A stretch of DNA of 42,500 nucleotides from Tychonema sp. LEGE 07203 (GTDB lineage Bacteria; Cyanobacteriota; Cyanobacteriia; Cyanobacteriales; Microcoleaceae): positions 1 to 42,500 of the forward strand of contig NZ_JADEXD010000034.1 of NCBI RefSeq assembly GCF_015207285.1, written 5' to 3'. Positions 6,279 to 13,102 of this stretch are shown here, piece after piece. A model generated the notes under the pieces. It saw only the letters and a program-made list of their open reading frames with translations, did no database searches and was not told where the DNA came from. The translations under genes and the position numbers were made by a program. The stretch's first letter is position 1, and the number at the start of each line of letters is the position of its first letter.

Positions 6279-7121
6279 TTAATTCGATCTGAATAAACTG
6301 TTAAATTCTGCAAATGTTTTTCTTTGATCGCTAGAGTCTAGTACGGAAAAAATGACGCTTTTGAATCTGCCCGCAAATTGACCGTTCGACAATAAAAAGT
6401 CTGCAAACATCTGCGCTACCATTGATGGATCGTTTCTAAATACGCCACATCCCCAAGCACCTAAAACTATCGCCTCGCAACCTTTGTTAAGAGCTAGCGC
6501 TAACAATTTTGCACCACGTCCATACAGAGTTTTCCTGATTTTTTCCCTACTCTCTGACTCTTGTCTCCAAATTTGACCAGCATTGGGAGCTGAACTTGTG
6601 ATAAAATCTACAAGATAAGGTTCATCAAGTAAAGTTCCATCATCTTTGCGGAATACTGGACAACCGGGAGAGTAAATGAGTCTATCGGAGTACAGCAGCG
6701 ATTTGTGAGAGCGATGATACTCGTAGTATTGGGGACATTTTAAAAGGCTTTTGTAGAGTGCAGAACTGCGTGCTAAACTTTCTTCTTGTGCTTTAGCGCC
6801 TTTGATGAATCCACCACCCGGATTTTTAGCAGAAGCAAAGTTTAGGACTGCAATTTTTGCAAATTTGTGCGATCGCGCTGTACGCTCTGCCCCCACCAGC
6901 GTTGTCTCATTCCTCACCATAAATTCCGTGTTCGAGAATTGAGGAGTACCTGAGAGAACATCTTGCTCGATCGCTAACAGGGCTTCTGGTTCATAGTATG
7001 CTGTCCCAGCAATACAGGATGCTAATTGGCGGTCGAGATTGACCTGCTTACCTTCAGAGGACAAGTAGTAACCATCTTCGATGATTTTTAGCGTATGTTG
7101 GGTGAGCGCGATTCTTTTCAT
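6279..7121 (-). CDS. Microbial-type PARG-like macrodomain protein (TIGR02452/DUF2263 family), 280 aa
   Basis: Contains the poly(ADP-ribose) glycohydrolase signature: NFASAKNPGGGFIKGAKAQ followed by EE, with the GGG loop at about residues 102-104 and the QEE catalytic block at 112-114. Further on is LGAWGCGVFRND (about 220-231), the macrodomain phosphate-binding end. The length of 280 aa is usual for TIGR02452 proteins. Members hydrolyse ADP-ribose from proteins or other targets; the target here is unknown. It starts at ATG 7121. A likely -10 TATACT lies at about 7180, just downstream of tRNA-Thr, so it could also ride on the array transcript. A protein gene inside a tRNA array is unusual. Confidence 0.9.
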   Translation of the reverse strand: MKRIALTQHTLKIIEDGYYLSSEGKQVNLDRQLASCIAGTAYYEPEALLAIEQDVLSGTPQFSNTEFMVRNETTLVGAERTARSHKFAKIAVLNFASAKNPGGGFIKGAKAQEESLARSSALYKSLLKCPQYYEYHRSHKSLLYSDRLIYSPGCPVFRKDDGTLLDEPYLVDFITSSAPNAGQIWRQESESREKIRKTLYGRGAKLLALALNKGCEAIVLGAWGCGVFRNDPSMVAQMFADFLLSNGQFAGRFKSVIFSVLDSSDQRKTFAEFNSLFRSN

Positions 7122-7213
7122 GCTTTTTACTAGGATTTGCTAGAACAAATTAGCGATAAAACTGCTAGATAAAATTTAGTATAATTAGATAAACTCCTTC
7201 TGATTTTAGTACA

Positions 7214-7285
7214 AGCAAGTGACAGGATTTGAACCTGCAAGAAAGCTTTACAAGAGCATCATGTTACCAGTTACATCACACCTGC
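7214..7285 (-). tRNA. tRNA-Thr(TGT)
   Basis: Acceptor GCAGGTG/CACTTGC, D-arm ATGT/ACAT, anticodon arm ATGCT-CTTGTAA-AGCTT (TGT; one mismatch), T-arm GCAGG-TTCAAAT-CCTGT, T73. Confidence 0.85.
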
Positions 7286-7293
7286 ATTTTTGG

Positions 7294-7369
7294 TAGCGGG
7301 GGCAGGAGTTGAACCTGCTATGAAGAGGCTTATGAGACCTCCAAGCCTACCCAGGCTACTTCACCCGCG
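7294..7369 (-). tRNA. tRNA-Met(CAT), possibly initiator-like
   Basis: Anticodon arm GAGGT-CTCATAA-GCCTC (CAT) and T-arm GCAGG-TTCAACT-CCTGC. If position 1 is the C at 7369, the acceptor has C1.T72 unpaired followed by G2-C71 and so on, an initiator-like feature. The three G-C pairs at 29-31 are not complete (T31.G39), so identity as initiator is uncertain. Confidence 0.75.
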
Positions 7370-7380
7370 ATGTCACCAAA

Positions 7381-7454
7381 TACCCCTGACTGGCATCGAA
7401 CCAGCACTGACTAGATCCTAAATCTAGCGCCTCTACCGATTGGGCTACAGGGGC
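7381..7454 (-). tRNA. Class I tRNA with anticodon TAG (Leu codon CUA)
   Basis: Acceptor GCCCCTG/CAGGGGT, D-arm region TAGCCCAATCGGTAGAGGC, anticodon arm CTAGA-TTTAGGA-TCTAG (perfect stem, TAG), variable loop of only 5 nt, T-arm GCTGG-TTCGATG-CCAGT, A73. Normal tRNA-Leu has a long variable arm; this one does not. Confidence 0.75.
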
Positions 7455-7498
7455 AAAACCGATTTGAGATTTGAGATTTGAGATTGAATAAAACCTCA

Positions 7499-7610
7499 TA
7501 CCCCTGACAGGCCTCGAACCTGCAAAAAACACTCGTTCTGATTACCCGGATTTGAACTCACACAATACAATTTTTGAAATTGCACCCTCTACCAATTGGG
7601 CTACAGGAGC
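7499..7610 (-). tRNA. Unusually long (112 nt) tRNA-Leu(CAA)-like gene
   Basis: Acceptor GCTCCTG/CAGGGGT, D-arm as in the neighbouring TAG gene, anticodon arm GCAAT-TTCAAAA-ATTGT (CAA). A degenerate T-arm-like segment (GAGTTCAAATCCGGG) follows, then about 20 nt, then a good T-arm GCAGG-TTCGAGG-CCTGT and A73. Either a giant variable region or a fusion of two tRNA genes. Confidence 0.55.
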
Positions 7611-7639
7611 ATAATTAATCTGCTTTGGTAATAGCAGAA

Positions 7640-7713
7640 CTGGGAAGGCAGGGTTTGAACCTGCATTGTTCCGCTTTCAAAGAGCGGCGCCATGCCAATT
7701 AGGCGACTTCCCA
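7640..7713 (-). tRNA. tRNA-Gln(TTG)
   Basis: Acceptor TGGGAAG/CTTCCCA with the glutamine-typical T1-A72 pair and G73, anticodon arm CCGCT-CTTTGAA-AGCGG (TTG), T-arm GCAGG-TTCAAAC-CCTGC. Confidence 0.93.
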
Positions 7714-7721
7714 ATAATTGG

Positions 7722-7797
7722 ATGCCGGGGTAGGCTTTGAACCTACATAAACTCCTATTTCAGAGATAGGCGACTTTACCAATTTGTCTACCCGGCA
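7722..7797 (-). tRNA. tRNA-Gln(CTG)
   Basis: Acceptor TGCCGGG/CCCGGCA (T1-A72), anticodon arm CCTAT-CTCTGAA-ATAGG (CTG), T-arm GTAGG-TTCAAAG-CCTAC, T73 instead of the usual G73. Confidence 0.85.
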
Positions 7798-7810
7798 ATT
7801 TGAAAAATGG

Positions 7811-7882
7811 CTGCCTCAGTAGGACTCGAACCTACAACCTAGCGGTTAACAACCGCTTGCTCTACCATTGAGCTATAAGGCA
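7811..7882 (-). tRNA. tRNA-Asn(GTT)
   Basis: Acceptor TGCCTTA/TGAGGCA, D-arm GCTC/GAGC, anticodon arm AGCGG-TTGTTAA-CCGCT (GTT), T-arm GTAGG-TTCGAGT-CCTAC, G73. Fully canonical. Confidence 0.95.
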
Positions 7883-7888
7883 ATGCAA

Positions 7889-7961
7889 TCCCCCAAGTCA
7901 GTGTCGAACTGACGGCTTCTTGTTCTTCAAACAAGCGCTCTACCAACTGAGCTATCGGGGG
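7889..7961 (-). tRNA. tRNA-Phe(GAA)
   Basis: Acceptor CCCCCGA/TTGGGGG, D-arm GCTC/GAGC, anticodon arm CTTGT-TTGAAGA-ACAAG (GAA), T-arm GTCAG-TTCGACA-CTGAC, A73. Confidence 0.93.
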
Positions 7962-7965
7962 GAAA

Positions 7966-8052
7966 CGGAGAAGGTGGGATTTGAACCCACGACGGGTGTT
8001 AAACCGCTCTTTCTTAGCAGGAAAGCGCCATAAGCCGCTCGGCCACTTCTCC
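7966..8052 (-). tRNA. tRNA-Ser(GCT)
   Basis: Acceptor GGAGAAG/CTTCTCC, anticodon arm CTTTC-CTGCTAA-GAAAG (GCT), long variable arm, T-arm GTGGG-TTCAAAT-CCCAC, G73. Canonical class II. Confidence 0.95.
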
Positions 8053-8057
8053 GAGCA

Positions 8058-8132
8058 CGAGAACGGAGAGATTTGAACCCCCAAATTTTCAGTCGCGCAA
8101 ACTGAATTGTTGTCCAGTTACAACTCATTCTC
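8058..8132 (-). tRNA. Degenerate tRNA, anticodon GCG by best fold (Arg)
   Basis: Acceptor GAGAATG/CGTTCTC, D-stem TTGT/ACAA, anticodon arm TCAGT-TTGCGCG-ACTGA (GCG), T-arm GGGGG-TTCAAAT-CTCTC with two G.T pairs. There are extra bases between the D and anticodon stems, and position 37 is C. Possibly non-functional. Confidence 0.55.
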
Positions 8133-8159
8133 AAGATTGCAACTGCATATTAAATACAC

Positions 8160-8258
8160 AGGACTTACCCAAGAAGGTCAAAAACCCGGTTTCTCTCTTA
8201 ATATCTCTCGTAGAGATGCAAGATTTTTCTCAGAAACCGGGTTTTCTGTATAAGTCAT
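8160..8258. mobile_element. MITE-like member of the AGAAACCGGGTTT family
   Basis: Outer ends AGGACTTACCC and TATAAGTC; inner arms AAAACCCGGTTTCT and AGAAACCGGGTTTT. It is itself nested in a flanking inverted pair TTGCAACTG (8137-8145) and CAGTTGCAA (8264-8272). Confidence 0.65.
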
Positions 8259-8272
8259 AATACAGTTGCAAA

Positions 8273-8354
8273 TGGGTCGGGCTGGAATTGAACCAGCAAC
8301 GCTTTAAGCTACTGTTTTACAGACAGCTACCCACGCCAATAGGAGGGCCAACCC
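8273..8354 (-). tRNA. tRNA-Tyr(GTA)
   Basis: Acceptor GGGTTGG/CCGACCC, anticodon arm GCTGT-CTGTAAA-ACAGT (GTA), class II variable arm, T-arm GCTGG-TTCAATT-CCAGC, A73. Confidence 0.9.
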
Positions 8355-8370
8355 AAGATCGAATTTTTGG

Positions 8371-8442
8371 TAGGTCGCCGAGGAATTGAACCTCGATCCA
8401 TCCGCTTAAAAGGCGGCTGCAAAACCATTCTGCCAACGACCC
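8371..8442 (-). tRNA. tRNA-Lys(TTT), CCA end encoded
   Basis: Acceptor GGGTCGT/GCGACCT, anticodon loop CTTTTAA (TTT), T-arm CGAGG-TTCAATT-CCTCG, A73, followed directly by CCA in the DNA. Confidence 0.92.
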
Positions 8443-8447
8443 GCGCA

Positions 8448-8522
8448 AAGTGCTGACGGGAGTTGAACCCGCAAATCACTTGGGTGAAAACCAAGCGGCT
8501 TAAACCATTTGCCTACAGCACT
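8448..8522 (-). tRNA. tRNA-Glu(TTC)
   Basis: Acceptor AGTGCTG/CAGCACT, anticodon arm CTTGG-TTTTCAC-CCAAG (TTC), T-arm GCGGG-TTCAACT-CCCGT, T73. Confidence 0.88.
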
Positions 8523-8574
8523 ATTTATTTGAGATTTGAGATTTGAGATTGCTCCTGGGAATTAGTAAGAACAG

Positions 8575-8648
8575 AGGTTAGGGCGGGATTTGAACCCGCG
8601 AAATTCGGTTTTGCAGACCGACGCTTTGGGCCGCTCAGCCACCTAACC
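8575..8648 (-). tRNA. tRNA-Cys(GCA)
   Basis: Acceptor GGTTAGG/CCTAACC, anticodon arm TCGGT-CTGCAAA-ACCGA (GCA), T-arm GCGGG-TTCAAAT-CCCGC, and T73 as expected for cysteine. Confidence 0.93.
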
Positions 8649-8651
8649 CGG

Positions 8652-8726
8652 AAGTCCCGACGAGGTTTGATCTGGCAATCTTCACCTTGAGAGGGTGACG
8701 GCTTAAATTAATTTGCCTGCGGGACT
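8652..8726 (-). tRNA. tRNA-Glu(CTC)-like with degenerate T-arm
   Basis: Acceptor AGTCCCG/CGGGACT, D-stem GGC/GCC, anticodon arm TCACC-CTCTCAA-GGTGA (CTC). The T-loop reads ATCAAAC and its stem has a mismatch. CTC is rarely used as a Glu anticodon in bacteria. Confidence 0.65.
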
Positions 8727-8730
8727 TTGA

Positions 8731-8804
8731 CGGGAGTAACGAGACTTGAACTCGCAACCTTTCGCTCGACAGGCGACTGCTCTAACCAATTGAGCTATAC
8801 CCCC
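8731..8804 (-). tRNA. tRNA-Asp(GTC), first gene of the array
   Basis: Acceptor GGGGGTA/TACTCCC, D-arm GCTC/GAGC, anticodon loop CTGTCGA (GTC), T-arm GCGAG-TTCAAGT-CTCGT, G73. Confidence 0.93.
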
Positions 8805-8956
8805 GTGATAATGAACAATAGAGCTCTTGAAAAAATCGCAAACAATCTTGAAATTAATCTGCGTTTATTTGTGTTTATCTGCTTTTAATCTGCGGTTTCC
8901 CGATCGCAAATTTATGCAATCTTGTCGAATATTTTGTCCTTGAATTACTTAAGTTT

Positions 8957-9032
8957 GGACGAGGTGGCGGTTGATTCCGCGTACTACAACCCGATCGGGC
9001 TTTTGTTGCCGGAGTCTAAACCGCCGATGTCC
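8957..9032 (-). ncRNA. Structured leader hairpin of the tRNA array
   Basis: The minus strand has nested pairs GGAC/GTCC (ends), GGCGGTT/AACCGCC (7 bp) and CAAC/GTTG around CCCGATCGGG. It lies between the boxA-like motif and tRNA-Asp, so it would be the first structure on the array transcript. Not a recognisable tRNA; it could be a processing signal, an attenuator or another small RNA. Confidence 0.5.
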
Positions 9033-9057
9033 GCAATTATGTGACACGATTGATTTT

Positions 9058-9077
9058 CTATTCGGTTTTCAAGGTTC
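9058..9077 (-). promoter_or_regulatory. boxA-like antitermination motif of the tRNA array
   Basis: Minus strand GAACCTTGAAAACCGAATAG, matching the conserved cyanobacterial rRNA-spacer boxA region and close to the 16S leader motif at 42200-42219. Confidence 0.6.
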
Positions 9078-9129
9078 GTATTGCTCTTAGGGTAAAGCTT
9101 TGAAGCTCCTTCCCTTTTGCCTTACATTT

Positions 9130-9159
9130 ATACTACATTACGTGCTACAAGACTGTCAA
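9130..9159 (-). promoter_or_regulatory. Promoter of the tRNA array
   Basis: Minus strand TTGACA (9159-9154), 18-base spacer, TAGTAT (9135-9130), start near 9123. Nearly duplicated at 2118-2146. Confidence 0.7.
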
Positions 9160-9297
9160 GGGGGTAATACAACTTTTTTTAAAATTGGGTTTTTTCAATG
9201 GGTGTCGATCGCCCAAACCAACACTTTCACATCCCAGAGTTACCAAAAATCAAGACTTTAGGCTGCTAAACTGGTGGTGTAGCCCGTAATAAATCCG

Positions 9298-9960
9298 ATG
9301 CTGAAACTGTACTACACTCCGATTTCTGTGAATTCTCGCCGCGTGTGGGTGGCACTTCTGGAAAAGCAGATCGCGTTTGAGCCGATCGCACTTAACCTCG
9401 ACGGCGATCAATTTGAACCGGATTTTCTAGGAATTAACCCCTTCCACCGCATACCTGTGTTGGTAGATGGAGATTTGACTGTGGTGGAGTCGCTGGCAAT
9501 TCTGGATTATATAGATGCAAAATATCCCGCGCCCCCACTGCTGCCAACAGAGGCGAAAGCCTTGGGAATTGTGCGGATGGTAGAAATGGTGACGTTAAAT
9601 GAACTGTTGCCGGCGATGTTTCCCTTGACTAGGCAACTGCTGGGCGTGCCGGGAGATACTGAGGAAAAGTTGGCACAGTCAAAGCAACAGATATTAACGG
9701 TGCTAAGGTTTTTTGAGGGCTTGCTGGCAGATGAACGCACTTTTTTTGCTGGCGAACAGTTTTCTTTGGCGGAAGTCGTGGCGGGGACTGCGGTGCCTTC
9801 TGTGGAGATGTTTGAGATATCTTTTGATGAGTATCCGCAGTTGCAGCAGTGGGGCGCGAGGCTAGCTGGGCGATCGAGCTGGCAGCAAACAGAGATACCT
9901 GACGCGGAAATTGCGACTAAAATCCCAATTATTAGAAACTTACTGGCGGCAAGGCTTTAA
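9298..9960 (+). CDS. Glutathione S-transferase family protein, 220 aa
   Basis: N-terminal thioredoxin-fold domain (about 1-78): LYYTPISVNSRRVWVALLEK with the Ser/Asn position of the active site near residues 10-12, NPFHRIPVLVDGDL with the cis-proline, and VVESLAILDYID that binds the gamma-glutamyl part of glutathione. The C-terminal all-helical domain (about 88-210) has FFAGEQFSLAEVVAGT, the usual GST hydrophobic-core motif. Length is normal for the family. Cytoplasmic; expected to conjugate or reduce electrophiles with glutathione, with an unassigned substrate. No operon partner; the ribosome-binding site is weak. It is transcribed away from the tRNA-array promoter. Confidence 0.93.
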   Translation: MLKLYYTPISVNSRRVWVALLEKQIAFEPIALNLDGDQFEPDFLGINPFHRIPVLVDGDLTVVESLAILDYIDAKYPAPPLLPTEAKALGIVRMVEMVTLNELLPAMFPLTRQLLGVPGDTEEKLAQSKQQILTVLRFFEGLLADERTFFAGEQFSLAEVVAGTAVPSVEMFEISFDEYPQLQQWGARLAGRSSWQQTEIPDAEIATKIPIIRNLLAARL

Positions 9961-10188
9961 CAGAGCGATCGAGCTTCAAATCAATATACCGGGCAATGAG
10001 AAATCGCCGCGATACAAACAAAGTCCACTCCTAGCGCACTCAAGAAACTCTTAACTCTTGCCGGTTTTGTCTGTGTCGGCGCACATTCGATCGCTGTCAA
10101 TCCCGGCTGAGACATAATAAAAAATTTAGTTGTTTTCCCTGAAATTCCCATTATCATTATCCGCAGTGTGGAGTGAAAGGAATTTCAA

Positions 10189-11124
10189 GTGAGCGGAAAT
10201 CATCTGTTTCAACAACTGCGAAAAAAATGGCGTTTTGTGGCGCTCGCCCTGACAGCGGCTGCGATTAGCTTTATCGTCGGTGCGCTGATGCCAGGAAACC
10301 AACAGGGAAGCAACAATCCTGCAACCGCTCGGGTGCAGGTGCAGAATCTCAACCAATTTTTAACGGTAAATCCGTCAGCAAAGCAGGTAGCGGACGATCG
10401 CACAGCGTTTAATGTCGATCGCACTGTTGAAAAACTTCTCACTGTATTGGAATCCAAAGAAAAACTTTTGACTTTTGTGCCGCCGGAACAGTTTCAGGCA
10501 ACAACAGTTTTTGAAGGGAAAGTCAAAAATTCAGAGAAAGTTATTGCTTTAACTGTTGATGACGGGCCCTGGCCGGAAACGACGGAACAAATGCTCGATA
10601 TTTTTCAGCAAAATGATGTTAAAGCTACCTTTTTTTGGATAGGTAAATCTATCGAAAATTCTCCTGAAATTGCTCGCCGAGTTGTTGCCCGAGGTCACGC
10701 GATCGGCAATCATACGTGGCATCACTGGTACGATCCGATGGATGCGGCGACGGCGGCGGATGAAATCGATCGCACGGCCAAACTTATTTACGAAACAACG
10801 GGAGTTAAGACTACTTTCTTTCGCCCGCCGGGGGGAGTTTTGAATAATGGTTTGGCTAAGTATGCCAAGCAACAGAATTATGCTGTGGTGATGTGGTCGG
10901 TAACTTCTGCCGATACCGATCCGCGCGCTCAACCGTCGGCTTTTGTTAATAATGTGTTGAAGGGTGCGAAGCCGGGGGCGATCGTTTTGATGCACGATGG
11001 CGGGGGCGATCGATCTCGTACTGTTAAGGCTTTACCGGAGATGATTGCTGGTTTGAAAAAGCAGGGATATCGGTTTGTGACAATTCCTGAATTGCTGGAA
11101 ATACAAGGGCAATCAGCAGCGTAA
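10189..11124 (+). CDS. Membrane-anchored polysaccharide deacetylase (NodB domain), 311 aa
   Basis: Starts at GTG 10189 with AAAGGAA upstream. An N-terminal signal anchor (FVALALTAAAISFIVGALM, about residues 15-33) is followed by a roughly 85-residue linker and a NodB deacetylase domain (about 118-305). Catalytic motifs are present: TVDDGP (Asp pair, with Val where Phe is usual), HTWHH (metal-binding His pair), FFRPPGG, and LMHDGG near the end. It would remove acetyl groups from a cell-envelope polysaccharide such as peptidoglycan or an exopolysaccharide on the outer face of the inner membrane. No operon partner is visible. Family assignment is secure; the substrate is not. Confidence 0.92.
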   Translation: MSGNHLFQQLRKKWRFVALALTAAAISFIVGALMPGNQQGSNNPATARVQVQNLNQFLTVNPSAKQVADDRTAFNVDRTVEKLLTVLESKEKLLTFVPPEQFQATTVFEGKVKNSEKVIALTVDDGPWPETTEQMLDIFQQNDVKATFFWIGKSIENSPEIARRVVARGHAIGNHTWHHWYDPMDAATAADEIDRTAKLIYETTGVKTTFFRPPGGVLNNGLAKYAKQQNYAVVMWSVTSADTDPRAQPSAFVNNVLKGAKPGAIVLMHDGGGDRSRTVKALPEMIAGLKKQGYRFVTIPELLEIQGQSAA

Positions 11125-11145
11125 ATTGTGCGGGCGGGCGATTGC

Positions 11146-11172
11146 CTGCGGGATAGCTCCGCTTCACGGCTT
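11146..11172. repeat. Short dispersed palindrome after the deacetylase gene
   Basis: GCCTGCGGGATAGCTCCGC followed by TTCACGGC and a run of seven T. GCGG/CCGC can pair, and the T tract suggests a possible terminator. The core resembles a common cyanobacterial short repeat. Confidence 0.35.
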
Positions 11173-11249
11173 TTTTTGAAGAGGAACAAAAGGGCGATCG
11201 CTTTTTTTTATTAAATTATGTATGTTGAATCGTATTTTTGATGAGGATA

Positions 11250-11283
11250 AGGGCTAAAAGGGCTAAAAGGGCTAAAAGGGCGA
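11250..11283. repeat. Nine-base tandem repeat
   Basis: Three and a part copies of GGGCTAAAA in a row, ending in a HIP1-like GCGATCG. Non-coding. Confidence 0.7.
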
Positions 11284-11340
11284 TCGGCTAAGCTGTTATA
11301 CATTTAAATTGTGCATCAAAAATCAATACAAATATTGTGG

Positions 11341-11364
11341 AATGGGCTTCTAGCCCGTTCCGAA
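11341..11364. repeat. Inverted repeat near the 3' end of the truncated kinase gene
   Basis: GGAATGGGCT and AGCCCGTTCC pair around TCT with one mismatch. It lies just beyond the premature end of the HD-kinase remnant, and could be a terminator or an element linked to the deletion. Confidence 0.5.
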
Positions 11365-11399
11365 TATCCAGTTTAAATGCGCCACAGCTTAACATTGAT

Positions 11400-12182
11400 T
11401 TAAACAGATTTAGGACACCCAACATGGATGCTGATACCAGGCAATCCCGACATCAAAATTACTTCGCATCTAGTACCGTCAAATGCTTCGCAATCGGGGT
11501 TTCCGTTCTCTTTGCGAAAATAGATAAATCGGCTTTGTTCCGAGGAAAATTGTCGGGGAGAATCCCAACAATTATTTTCTTGACAAAACTCTCCAAATAG
11601 TTCTATTTTCTCGATAAGTTGTTGTTTGTCGGTGCAGTGGCGGCCGCGCACGTCTGGTTCGGCTAAAAGTGCCAGGAAATCGCAGCGGACAACTTGACTA
11701 ACTTTAATTACTGACTGCTGGGGATTGGGTTTGTCAAGCAGCCAGATGGGTAAACTGCCGAATTGGACGATCGCGCAAACTGTCTTGCGAATGCTAAACT
11801 CGACTGGCGGGTCGAATTGAGATAGAATTTCTCTAACCATTCTCGCACCTTGTCTGGCGTGACCTTTGGCACTGATTCTGCCGCCTGCTTCTATCTCGGT
11901 AAAGGCCGGTTTGGCGGCATCGTGCAGCAAAGCAGCGGCAAACAGAAGCGATCGTTCTTGCAGGGAAAGCTGCCGCCAATTCTGAGAAGAGATCGAGGCT
12001 TCGCAGATCGTTTTGGTGTGAATAAAAACATCACCTTCAGCGTGGTAAATCGGGTCTTGCTGGCATCCTTTGAGGTTGTCAATCCACTCGAAACTCGTTT
12101 GAATGCCCTCCCAGTCGATCGACCAATTCGGCGCATCGGGACAAAAGGGAAAAGTCCAAGGCGGGGATAACAGTGTATTCAT
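11400..12182 (-). pseudogene. Truncated HD-domain/polynucleotide-kinase-like protein
   Basis: A 260-aa frame. The N-terminal two thirds carry an HD-type fold with YHAEGDVFIHTKTI and LLFAAALLHDAAKP (the HD pair at about residue 87). The C-terminus reads EVILMSGLPG, the start of a P-loop (normally GLPGxGKDT), then diverges into unrelated residues and stops, so the kinase domain is missing. Full-length relatives combine HD and a T4-Pnk-like kinase and are commonly encoded with an RNA ligase, as here: the ligase remnant ends 2 bases before this ATG. As written the protein could keep only the HD activity. The call of truncation rests on the cut P-loop. Confidence 0.75.
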
Positions 12183-12184
12183 AA

Positions 12185-12974
12185 CTAAGTCAAATTAAAT
12201 AAATTCACATCTGGGCGGAGAATATTTGGGACGATCGGGCGGTTTAGCCAATGTCCTTCCGCATTTTGAATAGCAGTCAAAAAACTAGCGCGCACCTATT
12301 TGTAACGCGCCTTGACAATTCCATCTTCCTCAATTTTAATATATAGACCTTCCATCATCTCGCTCTTGTCAGTTTCTTTCAAACACCGTTCTTCATCCAA
12401 TCCCATTTCCCGGCAACACAAACGCAATCTGTCCAAATGTCCTGGCTCAATAAAATGGGAATTTCCCATCAACCCCATCATTTGCTTTAACGATTTTAGC
12501 CGTCCCGAAAACAGCACTGGAACCGATACTAACGGCAGTTTTTTTAATAACTTTCGGCGCGATTATGTACTTAAAAAGTGACGGTTTTCTAAGTCCAGCA
12601 CATCGTACTCCATAAAGTAGTGCGGCAAAAAATCATAAAAAACAGTGTGTTTGGCCTAAAGCCATTCGCCGTACAAAATATAACGATTTCCCAGCACTTC
12701 TCCCAGAGTTCCGCTGAGACTAAAAGCCCACTGTTTGAAAAAATTAAACTGTTTTTCTCTCGGCCCGCCGGTGAGATAGTGGCCGCGGCGACAGCAGCAG
12801 CATTTGTCCGTCAGAGGCGAAGCTGATGCCCGTATTTGCGCCGTCTACCTTTTCTTCGATGATTAAAGGGCGATCGGCAATAGCGCTAAACGGCACGCTG
12901 TCAAGGTCTTCATCGCCAGGCCCGAAACGCGAACCTTCGATATGATAAGTTCTGGGATATTTAACAATTTCCAC
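12185..12974 (-). pseudogene. Decayed RNA ligase
   Basis: From a GTG at 12974 the frame reads MEIVKYPRTYHIEGSRFGPG and EEKVDGANTGISF, the KxDG nucleotidyl-lysine motif of RNA/DNA ligases. A one-base frameshift near 12790 moves to RGHYLTGGPREKQFNFFKQW. Later pieces are YGEWL-stop-AKHTVFYDFLPHYF, HFLST-stop-SRRK, GNSHFIEPGHLDRLRLC, KSEMMEGLYIKIEEDG, RYK-stop-VRASFLTAIQ and NRPIVPNILRPDVNLF. Three in-frame stops and at least one frameshift over a normal-length frame (about 263 codons) show a former full-length ligase. It once formed a pair with the HD-kinase that follows. Such ligase-kinase pairs reseal cleaved RNA, classically tRNA. Confidence 0.88.
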
Positions 12975-13102
12975 AATCGATCGATTTTATATTTTAGAAA
13001 TCCAAGGCGACCCCATCCATTGTAAATTTGATATTTTAAATTTTAGAGGCAAATCCATTCCATTAACCATTATAATAGAATCATCACAAAGGAGCGTGTA
13101 AG

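Noticed and set aside
7839-8134. Minus-strand ORFs across 7839-8134
   Set aside because: They are translations of tRNA-Asn, -Phe and -Ser sequences.
12185-12974. Amber read-through: two of the three stops in the RNA ligase relic are TAG at conserved Tyr positions
   Set aside because: The third stop is TAA, there is also a frameshift, and the array's TAG-anticodon tRNA reads CUA, not UAG. No tRNA with anticodon CTA was found, so decay is the simpler explanation.
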